Assembly (NCBI GenBank): GCA_963834425.1
Contig: CAWIBR010000010.1
Location: 124,001 to 188,000 of the forward strand
Direction: 5' to 3'
DNA length: 64,000 nucleotides
DNA from: CAVURS01 sp963834425
GTDB lineage: Bacteria > Actinomycetota > Actinomycetes > Actinomycetales > CAVURS01
The notes below the pieces were generated by a model that saw only the letters and a program-made list of their open reading frames with translations, made no database searches and had not been told where the DNA came from. Below, piece after piece: positions 50,534-60,368 of this stretch (its first letter is position 1; every line of letters begins with the position of its first letter). A program made the translations under genes and the position numbers.

Positions 50534-52399
50534 ATGAGCCATTACCGGGGCAACCTCAGGGACATCGAGTTCACCCTCTTCGAGGTGCTCGGCCGCCAGG
50601 ATGTGCTGGGCACCGCGCCGTACGCCGAGGTGGACACCGACGTCGCCCGCGAGATGCTCCGCGAGGTGGCCCGGCTGGCCGAGCACGAGCTGGCCGCGTC
50701 GTTCGTCGACAGTGACCGCAACCCCCCGGTCTACGACCCGGCGACCCACTCGGTGCGGATCCCGGAGTCGTTCAAGCGCAGCTACCAGGCCTACGTCGAT
50801 GCCGAATGGTGGCGGATGGACCTGCCGGAGGAGCTCGGCGGGACCGTCGTACCCCCGTCGTTGCGGTGGGCCATCCAGGAGTTCGTCCTCGGCGCGAACC
50901 CCGCCGTCCACATGTACTCCTGCGGTTACGCCTTCGCCCACACGATCTTCCGCAACGGCACTCCGGAGCAGTTGAAGCTGGCCCAGATCATGGTCGACAA
51001 ACACTGGGGCGGCTCCATGGTGCTGACCGAGCCGGACGCCGGGTCGGACGTCGGCGCCGGGCGGGCCAAGGCCGTGCAGCAGCCGGATGGCACCTGGCAC
51101 ATCAACGGCGTCAAGCGGTTCATCACCTCCGGCGAGCACGACCTGATGGACAACATCGTGCACTTCGTCCTCGCCCGGCCGGAGGGTGCAGGCGTTGGCA
51201 CCAAAGGACTTTCGCTCTTCCTGGTCCCGAAATACCACGTCGACCTCGAGACCGGCGAGCTCGGCGAGCGCAACGGCGTCTTCGCCACGAACGTCGAGCA
51301 CAAGATGGGCCTGAAGGTCTCCACCACATGCGAACTGACCTTCGGCGAGATCGACGGCATCCCGGCCGTCGGCACCCTGCTGGGCGACGTCCACGACGGC
51401 ATCGCGCAGATGTTCCAGATCATCGAGTACGCCCGGATGATGGTGGGCACGAAGGCTATTGCGACGCTTTCGAGCGGCTACCTCAACGCGCTGGCCTACG
51501 CCAAGGAGCGCGTGCAGGGCGCCGACCTGACCCAGGCGTCGGACAAGACCGCTCCGCGCGTGACGATCACCCACCACCCGGACGTCCGCCGCTCGCTCAT
51601 GACCCAGAAGGCGTACGCCGAGGGTCTGCGGGCGCTGGTGCTCTACACCGCGACCTACCAGGACGCGTTGGCCTCCGCGCGGCTGCGCGGGGAGACCGGC
51701 GAGGCGGCCGACCTGGCCGAGCGGGTCAACGACCTGCTGCTGCCGATCGTCAAGGGCGGCGGCTCCGAGCGGTCCTGGACCTTGCTCGGCACGGAGAGCC
51801 TGCAGACCCTCGGCGGCTCGGGCTTCCTGCAGGACTACCCGATCGAGCAGTACGTCCGGGACGCCAAGATCGACACGCTCTACGAGGGCACGACGGCCAT
51901 CCAGGGGCTGGACTTCTTCTTCCGCAAGATCGTGCGGGACAAGGGGCTCGCGCTCGGGCACATCTCGGCCCAGGTGCAGGACTTCGTCAAGGGCGGCACC
52001 GGCGCGGACGACACGCTGGCCCGCGAGCGCGAGCTGCTCGGCCAGGCATTGGAGGACGTCCAGGGGATTGTCGGGTTCATGGTCGGCGCGCTGGTGGCGA
52101 GCGATCCCGCGCGCGGTGGCGATCCGGCGAACGTTTACAAGGTCGGGCAGAACACCACTCGGCTGCTGCTCGCCTGCACCGACTTGCTGGTCGGCTGGCT
52201 GCTCCTGCGTCAGGCCGAGGTGGCGACGGCCGCGCTCGCCCGCGACGACGTCTCGGCCAAGGACCGCTCGTTCTACGCCGGCAAGGTCGCCGCGGCCCGG
52301 TTCTTCGCCGCGTCGATGCTCCCCAAGATCTCCGCCGAGCGCGCCGCCGCAGAAGCGACCGACAACGCCCTGATGGACCTGGACGAGTCCGCCTTCTAA
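50534..52399 (+). CDS. FadE5-like acyl-CoA dehydrogenase
   Basis: A 621-residue FAD enzyme of the long (about 610 residue) class. GGSMVLTEPDAGSDVGAGRAKA and ITSGEHDL are the FAD/substrate loops; the region YEGTTAIQGLDFFFRKI near 450 is diagnostic for the FadE5/AidB-like group, followed by a C-terminal helical domain. It oxidises acyl-CoA to enoyl-CoA and would pass electrons to ETF and then EtfD. Monocistronic by spacing. Confidence 0.93.
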   Translation: MSHYRGNLRDIEFTLFEVLGRQDVLGTAPYAEVDTDVAREMLREVARLAEHELAASFVDSDRNPPVYDPATHSVRIPESFKRSYQAYVDAEWWRMDLPEELGGTVVPPSLRWAIQEFVLGANPAVHMYSCGYAFAHTIFRNGTPEQLKLAQIMVDKHWGGSMVLTEPDAGSDVGAGRAKAVQQPDGTWHINGVKRFITSGEHDLMDNIVHFVLARPEGAGVGTKGLSLFLVPKYHVDLETGELGERNGVFATNVEHKMGLKVSTTCELTFGEIDGIPAVGTLLGDVHDGIAQMFQIIEYARMMVGTKAIATLSSGYLNALAYAKERVQGADLTQASDKTAPRVTITHHPDVRRSLMTQKAYAEGLRALVLYTATYQDALASARLRGETGEAADLAERVNDLLLPIVKGGGSERSWTLLGTESLQTLGGSGFLQDYPIEQYVRDAKIDTLYEGTTAIQGLDFFFRKIVRDKGLALGHISAQVQDFVKGGTGADDTLARERELLGQALEDVQGIVGFMVGALVASDPARGGDPANVYKVGQNTTRLLLACTDLLVGWLLLRQAEVATAALARDDVSAKDRSFYAGKVAAARFFAASMLPKISAERAAAEATDNALMDLDESAF

Positions 52400-52423
52400 C
52401 CCCGCTGGTCCACCCCGCTTGTC

Positions 52424-52506
52424 TTGGCCGTCGAACCCGGGTTTGGCCGTCGATTCCGGGTTCGTACGCCCGGAATGTCCAGTCAGAACCCGGTTTCGAC
52501 GGCCAA
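52424..52506. repeat. Hairpin repeat downstream of the acyl-CoA dehydrogenase gene
   Basis: TTGGCCGTCGATTCCGGG at 52443 pairs with the segment ending TTTCGACGGCCAA at 52506 (19 of 21 positions, 22-base loop). A partial direct copy, TTGGCCGTCGAACCCGGG, precedes it at 52424. Could be a terminator or a REP-type element. Confidence 0.6.
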
Positions 52507-52519
52507 AGGGTCCGAGGGC

Positions 52520-52751
52520 TCAGGCCGGCGGGACCGGGAGGGCCACCGACCTCGCGGCGCTCGACGTACTCCGTGTGCGCCGTGCGCGTCCGCTGCTGGT
52601 TCATCACCAGCGCCAGGATGATCGCCAAGCACCCCGACGCCCATGCAGATGTAGCCGATGTTGGTGAGGTTGACCGCACTCCACTGGTCGCGCACGCCGA
52701 AGGCCAGCACGCCACCACGACCAGCAGGAAGATGCCTCCGCCGATACCCAT
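52520..52751 (-). CDS. DUF6458-like small membrane protein (frameshifted)
   Basis: ATG 52751 begins MGIGGGIFLLVV; after a shift near 52710, AVLAFGVRDQWSAVNLTNIGYICMGVGVL follows, and after a second near 52630 AIILALVMNQQRTRTAHTEYVERREV. Two transmembrane helices and a basic tail match the DUF6458 pattern. The end is uncertain: a third shift would stop at 52520. Function unknown. Confidence 0.6.
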
Positions 52752-53099
52752 GACTTGCTCCGTCTCCCGGACACCAGGCGGCGACCGTCCCCACCATGCT
52801 GGGGGCGGTGCTGGCCGCCCGCATCCTGAGATCGGCTGCGCGCTCAGGAACCAACCGACTGGCCTAACCCGGGTCGTGTCCGCGGCCTGGGTCAGCGCGA
52901 GCGCCGAGACCGGGTTGAGGCCAGTCCGCCGGGCCGCCCCTGGGCCCAGCGCTCGCCAACTCGGCGGGCCGAAGTCGCCTGGGTGCGCCGCCTAGGCGGC
53001 CGATCGCCGGGTTCGGCCCGCCGAGTTGGCGGCGCCCGGCCAGAAAGGCGCCGCCGAAATGGTTGGGTGGGGCGCGCCAGGACCGGTCATCCTGGAGGC
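52752..53099. other. Non-coding stretch with a long hairpin
   Basis: About 348 bases between two gene starts with no convincing reading frame. The first 200 bases show nothing recognisable; the rest holds the inverted repeat listed at 52954-53031. Confidence 0.5.
52954..53031. repeat. Long perfect inverted repeat with nested palindrome
   Basis: 20-bp perfect arms (left begins CGCCAACTCGGCGG, right ends CCGCCGAGTTGGCG) enclose 38 bases, in which GCCGCCTAGGCGGC (52987-53000) is itself a perfect 14-bp palindrome, so the folded form is a two-tier stem. About 70 bases before arfB. Confidence 0.75.
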
Positions 53100-53525
53100 A
53101 TGCCCGGTCCGCTGCGCGTCCGCGGTTCGGTCGTCATCCCGGAGGCCGAGCTGCGCTGGCGCTTCTCCCGCTCCTCCGGCCCGGGCGGTCAGGGCGTCAA
53201 CACGACGGACTCCCGGGTCGAGCTGAGCTTCGACCTGGCAGCGAGCACCGCACTGGGCCCGACCCTGAAGGCCCGAGCCCTCGACCGCCTGGCCCCCCGG
53301 CTGATCGACGGCGTCCTGACCATCGCGGCGTCCGAACAGCGCTCGCAGCTCCGCAACCGGGAAGCCGCGGAGGCCCGACTGGCGAGCACCCTGGCCGAGG
53401 CCATCGCTCCCCCACCTCGCCCGCGACGCCCCACGAAGGCGACCAAGGGGTCGGTCGAGCGTCGCATCGCCGGCAAGAAGCGCCGCAGTGAGACCAAGCG
53501 CCTGCGTCGTTCCGACCCCGACTGA
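53100..53525 (+). CDS. arfB: Alternative ribosome-rescue factor ArfB-like hydrolase
   Basis: A 141-residue release-factor-like peptidyl-tRNA hydrolase. GGQ at 29-31 within SSGPGGQGVNTTDSRVEL, and a basic C-terminal tail (KGSVERRIAGKKRRSETKRLRR) that enters the mRNA channel of stalled ribosomes. ATG 53100 is behind GGAGGC. It frees non-stop ribosomes when trans-translation fails. Confidence 0.93.
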   Translation: MPGPLRVRGSVVIPEAELRWRFSRSSGPGGQGVNTTDSRVELSFDLAASTALGPTLKARALDRLAPRLIDGVLTIAASEQRSQLRNREAAEARLASTLAEAIAPPPRPRRPTKATKGSVERRIAGKKRRSETKRLRRSDPD

Positions 53526-53536
53526 CATTCGTCGCA

Positions 53537-53568
53537 GCGAGCCGCCGCGACGACCGGCGGCGGCTCGC
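53537..53568. terminator. Bidirectional terminator hairpin
   Basis: GCGAGCCGCCGC with GCGGCGGCTCGC, loop of 8 bases, between convergent arfB and the nitrilase-family gene. Confidence 0.7.
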
Positions 53569-53612
53569 CGGCCGAGATACCCGTAGCAACGCCGCGCACG
53601 AGGCCGAAGTGA

Positions 53613-54431
53613 CTAGAGGCGGCGGTCGGCGAGGACGGGGAACTTCTCCCGGATCTGGGCCACCGAGTCGAGATCGATGTCGACCGAGAGCACTTCCTGA
53701 TCGACACCGGCCTCGGCGACGACGACACCCCACGGGTCCACGACCTGACTGCGCCCGCCCATCTCGACGCCAGCATGCGTCCCGGCGGTGTTGCACTGCA
53801 CCATGAACGACTGGTTCTCCAGCGCCCGCGCCCGCCCGAGCAACTGCCAATGGCCGACCCGCGCGGCCGGCCAAGCAGCCGGTACGACGAACAGGGTCGC
53901 CCCAGCATCCAACAGCCGCCGGAACTGCTCCGGGAAGCGGATGTCGTAGCACGTCGCCAAACCCGTTGTGACAGAGCCGCTTTCGGCTCCCTCGCGGGCC
54001 AGAGGCAACGGCAGGTTGACGGTCACGATGCCCGGCCCGGCTTCGAGCAGCACCGGCTCCCCCTGACCGAACCCGAACCGGTGCACCTTGCGGTACGTCG
54101 CGAGCAACGAGCCGTCGGGCCCGAAGACCATCGAGGTGTTCCACAGCCCGCGCCCGTCCGGCCCGGCGCCGTTCGTCTCGATCCACGACCCCGCGTGCAG
54201 CACGACGCCCGCCGCCCGCGCGGCCCGGGCCATCGCGTGCACCAGCGGCCCGTCGACCGGCTCGGCCAGCTCAGCCCAGTGCCGGTAACCGAAGCCGGTC
54301 GGCTGCCACAGCTCCGGCAGCACCACCAGGTCGTGGCCGGCCTGATCACGCACCAGCTGCGCGACCCGCTCGACCCGCGCACCCGGAGCCTCGTCGTCGT
54401 CGTACGCCAGCTGGATGATGGCTACCCGCAT
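53613..54431 (-). CDS. Carbon-nitrogen hydrolase (nitrilase superfamily)
   Basis: A 272-residue amidase from ATG 54431. The catalytic triad is Glu40 (VVLPELW), Lys115 (TYRKVHRFG) and Cys161 (ATCYDIRFPE). The last motif resembles omega-amidase/Nit2 and deaminated-glutathione amidase relatives, which act on carboxylic amides, but the exact substrate is open. It lies 10 bases after the CopD-CtaG gene and may share its transcript. Confidence 0.92.
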   Translation of the reverse strand: MRVAIIQLAYDDDEAPGARVERVAQLVRDQAGHDLVVLPELWQPTGFGYRHWAELAEPVDGPLVHAMARAARAAGVVLHAGSWIETNGAGPDGRGLWNTSMVFGPDGSLLATYRKVHRFGFGQGEPVLLEAGPGIVTVNLPLPLAREGAESGSVTTGLATCYDIRFPEQFRRLLDAGATLFVVPAAWPAARVGHWQLLGRARALENQSFMVQCNTAGTHAGVEMGGRSQVVDPWGVVVAEAGVDQEVLSVDIDLDSVAQIREKFPVLADRRL

Positions 54432-54441
54432 GCGGTCATCC

Positions 54442-56448
54442 TCACGCGTCCGGCTCGCCACGGCCCGCTGGACCCGCCGAACGCGCCGCGCGGGCGGCCA
54501 GCTCTGCGTTGTACGCCGTGAGCTCGGCCTCGCCGTCGCGATCGGCCGCCCGGTCGCGGCGCTTGGCCTCCCGATCGTCCGAACGTGACCAGGCGAAGGC
54601 AATGCCCAGCGCGAGCAACAGGCTCGGCACGTCGCCCACACCCCAGGCGATCGCGCCGCCCGTCTGCTGATCGCTCAACAGCGAGCCGCCCCAATGCCGT
54701 TCGAGCTCCTGATAGAAGCCGCCCTGGATGAGCGAGGTCGAGCTCATCAGCGCCAACCCGAAGAACGCATGGAAGGACAGCACGGCCAGCAGCAGGATCA
54801 GCCGGAACGGGTACGGCGGACGCGCCGGCCCCGGGTCGACCCCGATCATCACCGAGGCGAACAGGTAGCCGATGAGCAGGAAGTGCACGTTCATCAGGAC
54901 GTGCCCGGTGTGCGTGCGCAGCGCCTCGCCGAAGAGCGGTGAGTAGTAGAACGCCACCAGGCTGCCCATGAACAGCGCCGACGCGACCAGCGGATGTCCG
55001 ATCACCCGCAGGAACCGCGAGTGCACGATGACCAGGATCCACTCGCGCCAGCCGCGGGTGCCGTCGCGCCGGGCCTTGGTCGTGCGCAGGGCCAGGGTGA
55101 TCGGCGCCCCGAGCACCAACAGCGCCGGGACGACCATCGAGATGGTCATGTGCTCGAGCATGTGCGCGCTGAACAGCACGCGGCCGTAGACGCCCGGTCC
55201 GCCGCTGGTGGCATAGACGAGCACAAGCAGGCCGGCGCACCAGGACACCGCGCGCAGCACCGGCCAGTGGTCGCCGCGGCGAGCCATCCGGCGTACGGCG
55301 AAGAGGTACCAGCCGGCGCCGAGGATCGCCAAGGACAACCACAGCGGGTCGATCCGCCAGACCGTGAACCAGCGGATGGCCGTCAACGGGGGAGGGAGCG
55401 GATAACCGGTCAGCGTCTGGGCGGGAGAGATCAGCCCGAGCGGCTTGTCCGGCACCGGGGGAGCGCTGCGCGACAGGGCCACGGCGATGCCGATCGCGAG
55501 GCCCATCACCACGAGCTCGCCCGCCGCCAGCCGGGCGAAGAGCGCGCGCGACGCCGGGTCGCGATCCAGCCGCTCCACCACGCGCTGCCGCTGCTCGAGC
55601 CCGGCGACGCCCAGCAGCAGGAGCGCGACGACCTTGATCATGATCAAGGCGCCATAGGTCGTGGGTAGCCCGCCGAGACCACCGAGCCGCAGCCACGCAT
55701 TGATCACGCCCGAGACGGCGACGATCGCGAAACACCAACCTGCGAGGGTCGAGAACCGTTTCACTGCAACGGGAAAGCCCGCCCCGAGCGACGTCCGCAA
55801 CACCACGAGCGTGGCCAGGCCGCCGACCCAGACCGTGACACCGACCAGGTGGGCGCCGAGGCTGTCGACCGCCATCTCGTGGTCGGCCGAGCCGGCCGCG
55901 TGGCCAGACAGGGCCAGGGGCAGGATGGCCACGATGGCCAGGACGGCGAGCCAGCCGATCGCGTTCAGACTCCGCGCCATGGCCGCACCCGTCGCGACGA
56001 CGAAGGCCAGCAGCAGGCTCGCCGCGAGCGCCCGCCCGAGATCGAAGGTCTGCACGAAATCGCTGAGCTGGGCGCCGAACCCCGCCGAGCCGAGCGAAAC
56101 GCCGGCGAAGTCGGCGTAGGTCAGCACCAGCGAGACCACGGCCGCCGCGACCCACACGATCCCCGATGTCGCCGCGATCCGGAGGGCGGCGGGGCGGGAC
56201 TGCTCCGGCAACGCGACTGCGGCCAGCACGAGGGAACCGATCGTCAGCGCGGCCGCCAGGTCGTGCACCGTACGCACCACCGGAAGCCCCCAGCGCACCA
56301 CCGCGCCCGGGTCGACCAGTCCGGCGAGCGGGGCCTGAGCGCCGTGGCCGATCAGCAGGCCGACCAGCACCCCGACGCAGGCGACCGCCGCCGCCGGCCC
56401 GAGCGCGGCGTACGCCGTGCGGCGCATCGTCGCCGGGGGGCTGCTCAC
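54442..56448 (-). CDS. CopD-CtaG fusion membrane protein
   Basis: A 668-residue protein from GTG 56448 (ATG 56427 is possible). The first 320 residues are a CopD-like copper-transport domain with eight or so helices (SGHAAGSADHEMAVDSLGAHLVGVTVWVGGLATL); the rest is a cytochrome c oxidase assembly domain of the caa3_CtaG type (FSAHMLEHMTISMVVPALLVLGAP, VHFLLIGYLFASVMIG, LSFHAFFGLALM). His/Met residues in the helices fit copper handling. It probably loads copper for oxidase assembly. Divergent from the marR-type gene. Confidence 0.9.
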   Translation of the reverse strand: MSSPPATMRRTAYAALGPAAAVACVGVLVGLLIGHGAQAPLAGLVDPGAVVRWGLPVVRTVHDLAAALTIGSLVLAAVALPEQSRPAALRIAATSGIVWVAAAVVSLVLTYADFAGVSLGSAGFGAQLSDFVQTFDLGRALAASLLLAFVVATGAAMARSLNAIGWLAVLAIVAILPLALSGHAAGSADHEMAVDSLGAHLVGVTVWVGGLATLVVLRTSLGAGFPVAVKRFSTLAGWCFAIVAVSGVINAWLRLGGLGGLPTTYGALIMIKVVALLLLGVAGLEQRQRVVERLDRDPASRALFARLAAGELVVMGLAIGIAVALSRSAPPVPDKPLGLISPAQTLTGYPLPPPLTAIRWFTVWRIDPLWLSLAILGAGWYLFAVRRMARRGDHWPVLRAVSWCAGLLVLVYATSGGPGVYGRVLFSAHMLEHMTISMVVPALLVLGAPITLALRTTKARRDGTRGWREWILVIVHSRFLRVIGHPLVASALFMGSLVAFYYSPLFGEALRTHTGHVLMNVHFLLIGYLFASVMIGVDPGPARPPYPFRLILLLAVLSFHAFFGLALMSSTSLIQGGFYQELERHWGGSLLSDQQTGGAIAWGVGDVPSLLLALGIAFAWSRSDDREAKRRDRAADRDGEAELTAYNAELAARAARSAGPAGRGEPDA

Positions 56449-56500
56449 CCGACCAGAGTAAAGAGTTGCGCGGACCGCCCCGACGGTGAGAACCTCGTCA

Positions 56501-56521
56501 AGTTGCTTGGCACATGCAACT
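56501..56521. promoter_or_regulatory. Candidate MarR operator
   Basis: AGTTGC, nine bases, GCAACT, 40 bases before the MarR start. Another AGTTGC half-site is at 56464. It is in the divergent region with CopD-CtaG. Confidence 0.6.
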
Positions 56522-56560
56522 AATCCACCAGCCCACTCCTCAACGACTCGGGACCCGTTC

Positions 56561-57022
56561 ATGACCACGTCCGAGGTAGGCGCGGAGATCGTCCGGTTCT
56601 TCCGCAGCTTCAAGAGCGTGCAGGCCCAGATGGGCCACCGCGCGCGACATGGCGTCGACCCCTCGGCGTACGCCGTGCTCTTCCAGCTCGTCGAGTCGCC
56701 GAAGCGCACCACGGAGCTGGCCAGCTGCCTGCACGCCGACACCTCGACGGTCAGCCGGCAGGTCACCAGCCTGGTCGACATCGGCCTGGTCGAGCGCACG
56801 GCCGACCCGGAGGACCGGCGCGCGACGATCCTGGTCGCGACCGACGCCGGCCGAGCGGCGTACGACGACATGCGGGTGAGCCGCGAACGGATGATCGCGC
56901 GGATCCTGGCCGACTGGTCGGACACCGAGATCAAGGAGCTGGTGAGCGTGCTGGCTCGCTTCAACGACGACTTCGAGATGGCCCGGCCGGCCATCATCGC
57001 TGACCTCGACAAGGAGTTCTGA
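56561..57022 (+). CDS. MarR-family regulator
   Basis: A 153-residue regulator from ATG 56561. Winged helix: KRTTELASCLHADTSTVSRQVTSLVDIGLVERTADPEDRRATI; the wing DPEDRR is diagnostic. Dimerisation helices at both ends. It precedes an EmrB-type pump by three bases, the classical MarR-pump pairing, and likely represses both through the inverted repeat upstream. Confidence 0.93.
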   Translation: MTTSEVGAEIVRFFRSFKSVQAQMGHRARHGVDPSAYAVLFQLVESPKRTTELASCLHADTSTVSRQVTSLVDIGLVERTADPEDRRATILVATDAGRAAYDDMRVSRERMIARILADWSDTEIKELVSVLARFNDDFEMARPAIIADLDKEF

Positions 57023-57025
57023 CCG

Positions 57026-58882
57026 ATGGCTACAGCCACCACGCAGGGGGCCGGCGGCGCGACCGCGGAGAGCCCGATTGGGCTGTCCCACAAGCAGATC
57101 CTGACGATCCTGTCCGGCCTGCTCATGGGCATGTTCCTCGCCGCGCTCGACCAGACCATCGTCAGCACGGCGATCCGCACCATCTCCGACGACCTGCACG
57201 GCCTGTCCATCCAGGCCTGGGTCACGACGGCCTACCTGATCACCTCGACCATCGCGACGCCGCTCTACGGGAAGCTCTCCGACATCTACGGCCGCAAGAA
57301 GTTCTTCATCGCGGCCATCTCGATCTTCGTTGCCGGTTCGATGCTGTGCACCCTGGCCACGTCGATGTACGAGCTGGCCGGTTTCCGGGCCTTCCAGGGC
57401 ATCGGCGCGGGCGGGCTGTTCACGTTGGCCCTGGCCATCATTGGCGACATCGTCTCTCCGCGGGAGCGCGCCCGATACCAGGGTTACTTCCTCGCCGTCT
57501 TCGGCACGTCGAGCGTCCTGGGTCCGGTCATCGGCGGCTTCCTGGCCGGTCAGGCGACCATCCTGGGCATCGCCGGCTGGCGCTGGGTCTTCCTGGTCAA
57601 CGTGCCGATCGGCATCGCGGCCCTCTTCGTGGTGAGCGCGACGCTGAAGCTCCCGCACTTCCGTCGTGACCACCGGATCGACTGGTGGGGTGCCACCTTC
57701 CTGATCGTCGCGCTGGTCCCGCTGCTGACCGAGGCCGAGCAGGGCCGCACCTGGGGCTGGGGTTCGCAGCGGTCGCTGACCTGCCTGACCGTCGGGATCC
57801 TCGGCGTCATCGCGTTCATCTTCGCCGAGTGGCGGATGGGCGAGGACGCGCTGCTTCCGTTGCGGCTGTTCAAGAACCGCACGATCAGCATCGCCCTGGT
57901 CTCCAGCGTCGTCACCGGCGCCGGCCTGTTCGGCGCGGTGACCGTTCTGCCGCTCTACCTGCAGATCGTGCATGGCGCGACGCCGACCCAGGCCGGCCTG
58001 CTGATGCTGCCCTTCGTCCTCGGGCTGATGGCCGCGGCCATCGTGTCCGGCCAGATCATCTCCCGGACCGGCCGCTACCGGACCTTCCCGATCATGGGCG
58101 CGATCCTGATGTTCATCGGGTTGCTCCTGCTCTGGCGGGTCGGCTGGGACACGCCGCTGCCGGTCGTCATGGTCTGGATGCTCATCACGGGCTACGGCCT
58201 GGGCAACACGATGCAGCCGCTCATGCTCGCCGTACAGAACTCGGTCAGCCCACGCGACATCGGCGTCGCGACGTCGTCCTCGACGTTCTTCCGTCAGATC
58301 GGCGGCACGCTGGGCGTCGCGGTCTTCCTGTCGATCCTGTTCAGCACTGTCGGCAACAACATCGCCAACGCGCTCAAGGCCGCCGCAGGCACTCCGGACT
58401 TCCAGGCCGCGGCGCGCAACCCGGCCATCGCCGGGGTCAAGCCCAACAGCGACTTCCTGGCGGCGCTGCAGGCCCAGGCGGCCGGCAAGACGAGCAGCTT
58501 CTTCTCCGGGGTGCTCAACGACTCCTCGGTCATCAACAAGCTGGCCGGGCCGTTCGCTGAGCCGTTCAAGATCGGCTTCTCCCAGTCGATGGACACGGTG
58601 TTCCTGGTCGGCGCCTGCGTCGTCCTGGTGGCCGTCGTCGTGTTGGCCTTCCTGCCGGAGATCGAGCTGCGCGGGACCTCAGGCATCGCGGCGCAACAGC
58701 AGGACGAGATCGACAGCAAGGCCGCCAAGGCCGCAGCGGCAGCTGCCCAGGACGCGATGGCCGAGCCCGAGCCCGGCAGCCTGGAGGTGGCGGCTGCTCA
58801 TGTGGGTCCGGCCCGGCACGAGGGGCGGGTCGACCAGACCGACACGGCCAACGAGGACGGACCCGGCCGGCACGAGGACTGA
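57026..58882 (+). CDS. EmrB/QacA-type MFS multidrug transporter (14 helices)
   Basis: A 618-residue DHA2 transporter. LDQTIVSTAIRTI is the motif D1 with the membrane-embedded Asp, GKLSDIYGRKK is motif A, and GVATSSSTFFRQIGGTLGVAVF is typical of the family. After 14 helices comes a charged, probably disordered cytoplasmic tail of about 75 residues. It exports hydrophobic drugs by proton antiport. Controlled by the preceding MarR protein. Confidence 0.95.
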   Translation: MATATTQGAGGATAESPIGLSHKQILTILSGLLMGMFLAALDQTIVSTAIRTISDDLHGLSIQAWVTTAYLITSTIATPLYGKLSDIYGRKKFFIAAISIFVAGSMLCTLATSMYELAGFRAFQGIGAGGLFTLALAIIGDIVSPRERARYQGYFLAVFGTSSVLGPVIGGFLAGQATILGIAGWRWVFLVNVPIGIAALFVVSATLKLPHFRRDHRIDWWGATFLIVALVPLLTEAEQGRTWGWGSQRSLTCLTVGILGVIAFIFAEWRMGEDALLPLRLFKNRTISIALVSSVVTGAGLFGAVTVLPLYLQIVHGATPTQAGLLMLPFVLGLMAAAIVSGQIISRTGRYRTFPIMGAILMFIGLLLLWRVGWDTPLPVVMVWMLITGYGLGNTMQPLMLAVQNSVSPRDIGVATSSSTFFRQIGGTLGVAVFLSILFSTVGNNIANALKAAAGTPDFQAAARNPAIAGVKPNSDFLAALQAQAAGKTSSFFSGVLNDSSVINKLAGPFAEPFKIGFSQSMDTVFLVGACVVLVAVVVLAFLPEIELRGTSGIAAQQQDEIDSKAAKAAAAAAQDAMAEPEPGSLEVAAAHVGPARHEGRVDQTDTANEDGPGRHED

Positions 58883-58917
58883 CCCGCCGCACCCGATAGT
58901 TCGGTACGGCGAGTGCG

Positions 58918-60368
58918 CTAGGCCCAGACGAGGGCTTGCGCGGGGTGTTCCAGGATTGCCGCGAGGTCGGCCAGGAAGCGGGAGCCGAGCTCGCCGTCGA
59001 CCAGGCGGTGGTCGAAGGACAGCGCCAGGGTCGTGACCCAGCGGGGTTTGACCTTGCCGCGATGCACCCAGGGCTGCTGACGCACCGCGCCGAAGGCCAG
59101 GATCGCCGCCTCGCCCGGGTTGAGGATCGGCGTACCCGTGTCGACGCCGAAGACGCCGACGTTGGTGATGGTGATCGTCCCGCCCGCCATGTCGGCCGGT
59201 GGCGTGCGTCCCTCGCGAGCCGTCGCGGTCAGGTCGCCGAGCTCGACCGCGAGGCCGTGCAACGAGAGGGCTCCGGCGTCCTTGATGTTGGGCACGACCA
59301 GCCCCCGCGGCGTGGCCGCGGCGATGCCGAGGTTGACGTAGTGCTTGACCACGATCTCCTGCGCCGCCTCGTCCCAGGAGGCGTTGATCGTCGGATGCCG
59401 TTGCACCGCAAGCAAAAGCGCCTTCGCCACGACCACCAGGGGCGAGACCTTGACCCCCTCGAAATCCCGGTCGGCCTTCAGCCGCTCGACCAGCCGCATG
59501 GTCCGAGTGACGTCGACCGTGACGAACTCAGTGACGTGCGGCGCGGTGAAGGCGCTGCGCACCATCGCCTCGGCGGTGAGCTTGCGCACCCCGCGGATCG
59601 GCACCCGGTCCTCGCCCGTCCGGTGGTCGCGCTGGAGGTGATCGCGAGCCTCGGCCGTCCGGGAACGGGCCGCTGGGCCGGAGTCCGGCAAACGAGCTGC
59701 AGGTCCTCGCGGGTGACCGAACCCTGCCGGCCGGTGCCGGGCACCTGGGCCAGGTCGACGCCGAGTTGCTTGGCCAGCGCACGCACCGGAGGCTTGGCCA
59801 GCGGCCGCGAGGACGCGTAGGCATCGATCTCGATCGTGTCCTCGGCCTCGGCCGAGACCGTGCCCGCGAGCAAGGTGACACCGGGGTCCGAGACGTTGTG
59901 CTCGGCCGTGGCCGCGCCCTTGCGCGGCCGCCGCTTGGCCTCGGTCGTGCGCGGCCCGTAGCCCACGAGCACCGAGGTGCGGCCACCGGGTGCCGGCCCG
60001 CCGATCAGCCCGGGCTCGATCGCGCCTTCGGCGGGGGCGGCCTGGACCTCCGTGGCGCCCGCGACAGCTCCGGGCGGCTCCGCCGCCGGGCTGGCTTCGT
60101 CAACGCCGCCCGGCACCGAGGTCTCGACCGAGATGATCGGTGTGCCGACATCGACGGTCTGCCCCTCGGGCACCAGGAGCTCGGCGACGACGCCCGCGTA
60201 AGGCACGGGGAGCTCGACGAGCGACTTGGCGGTCTCGATCTCGACGACGATGTCGTTGACCTTCACGGTGTCGCCGGGCTTGACCTTCCAGGTCACGATC
60301 TCGGCCTCGGTCAGACCCTCGCCGACGTCCGGCAGGCGGAAGCTGCGCACGCTCATCGGGCCGCTCAC
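58918..60368 (-). CDS. bkdC: Branched-chain keto-acid dehydrogenase E2 (one frameshift as read)
   Basis: Dihydrolipoamide acyltransferase. Lipoyl domain with Lys48 in EIETAKS, an Ala/Pro linker, a peripheral subunit-binding domain (ASSRPLAKPPVRALAKQLGVDLAQVPGTGRQGSVTREDLQ) and the catalytic domain ending SFDHRLVDG (HxxxDG). A base is missing near 59685, between binding and catalytic domains. GTG 60368 overlaps the E1-beta stop (GTGA); ATG 60356 is an alternative. A 13-bp motif shared with hutH follows the stop. Confidence 0.92.

Noticed and set aside
56449..57225. N-terminal extension of the CopD-CtaG frame
   Set aside because: It is antisense to the marR-type gene; GTG 56448 starts the first real helix.
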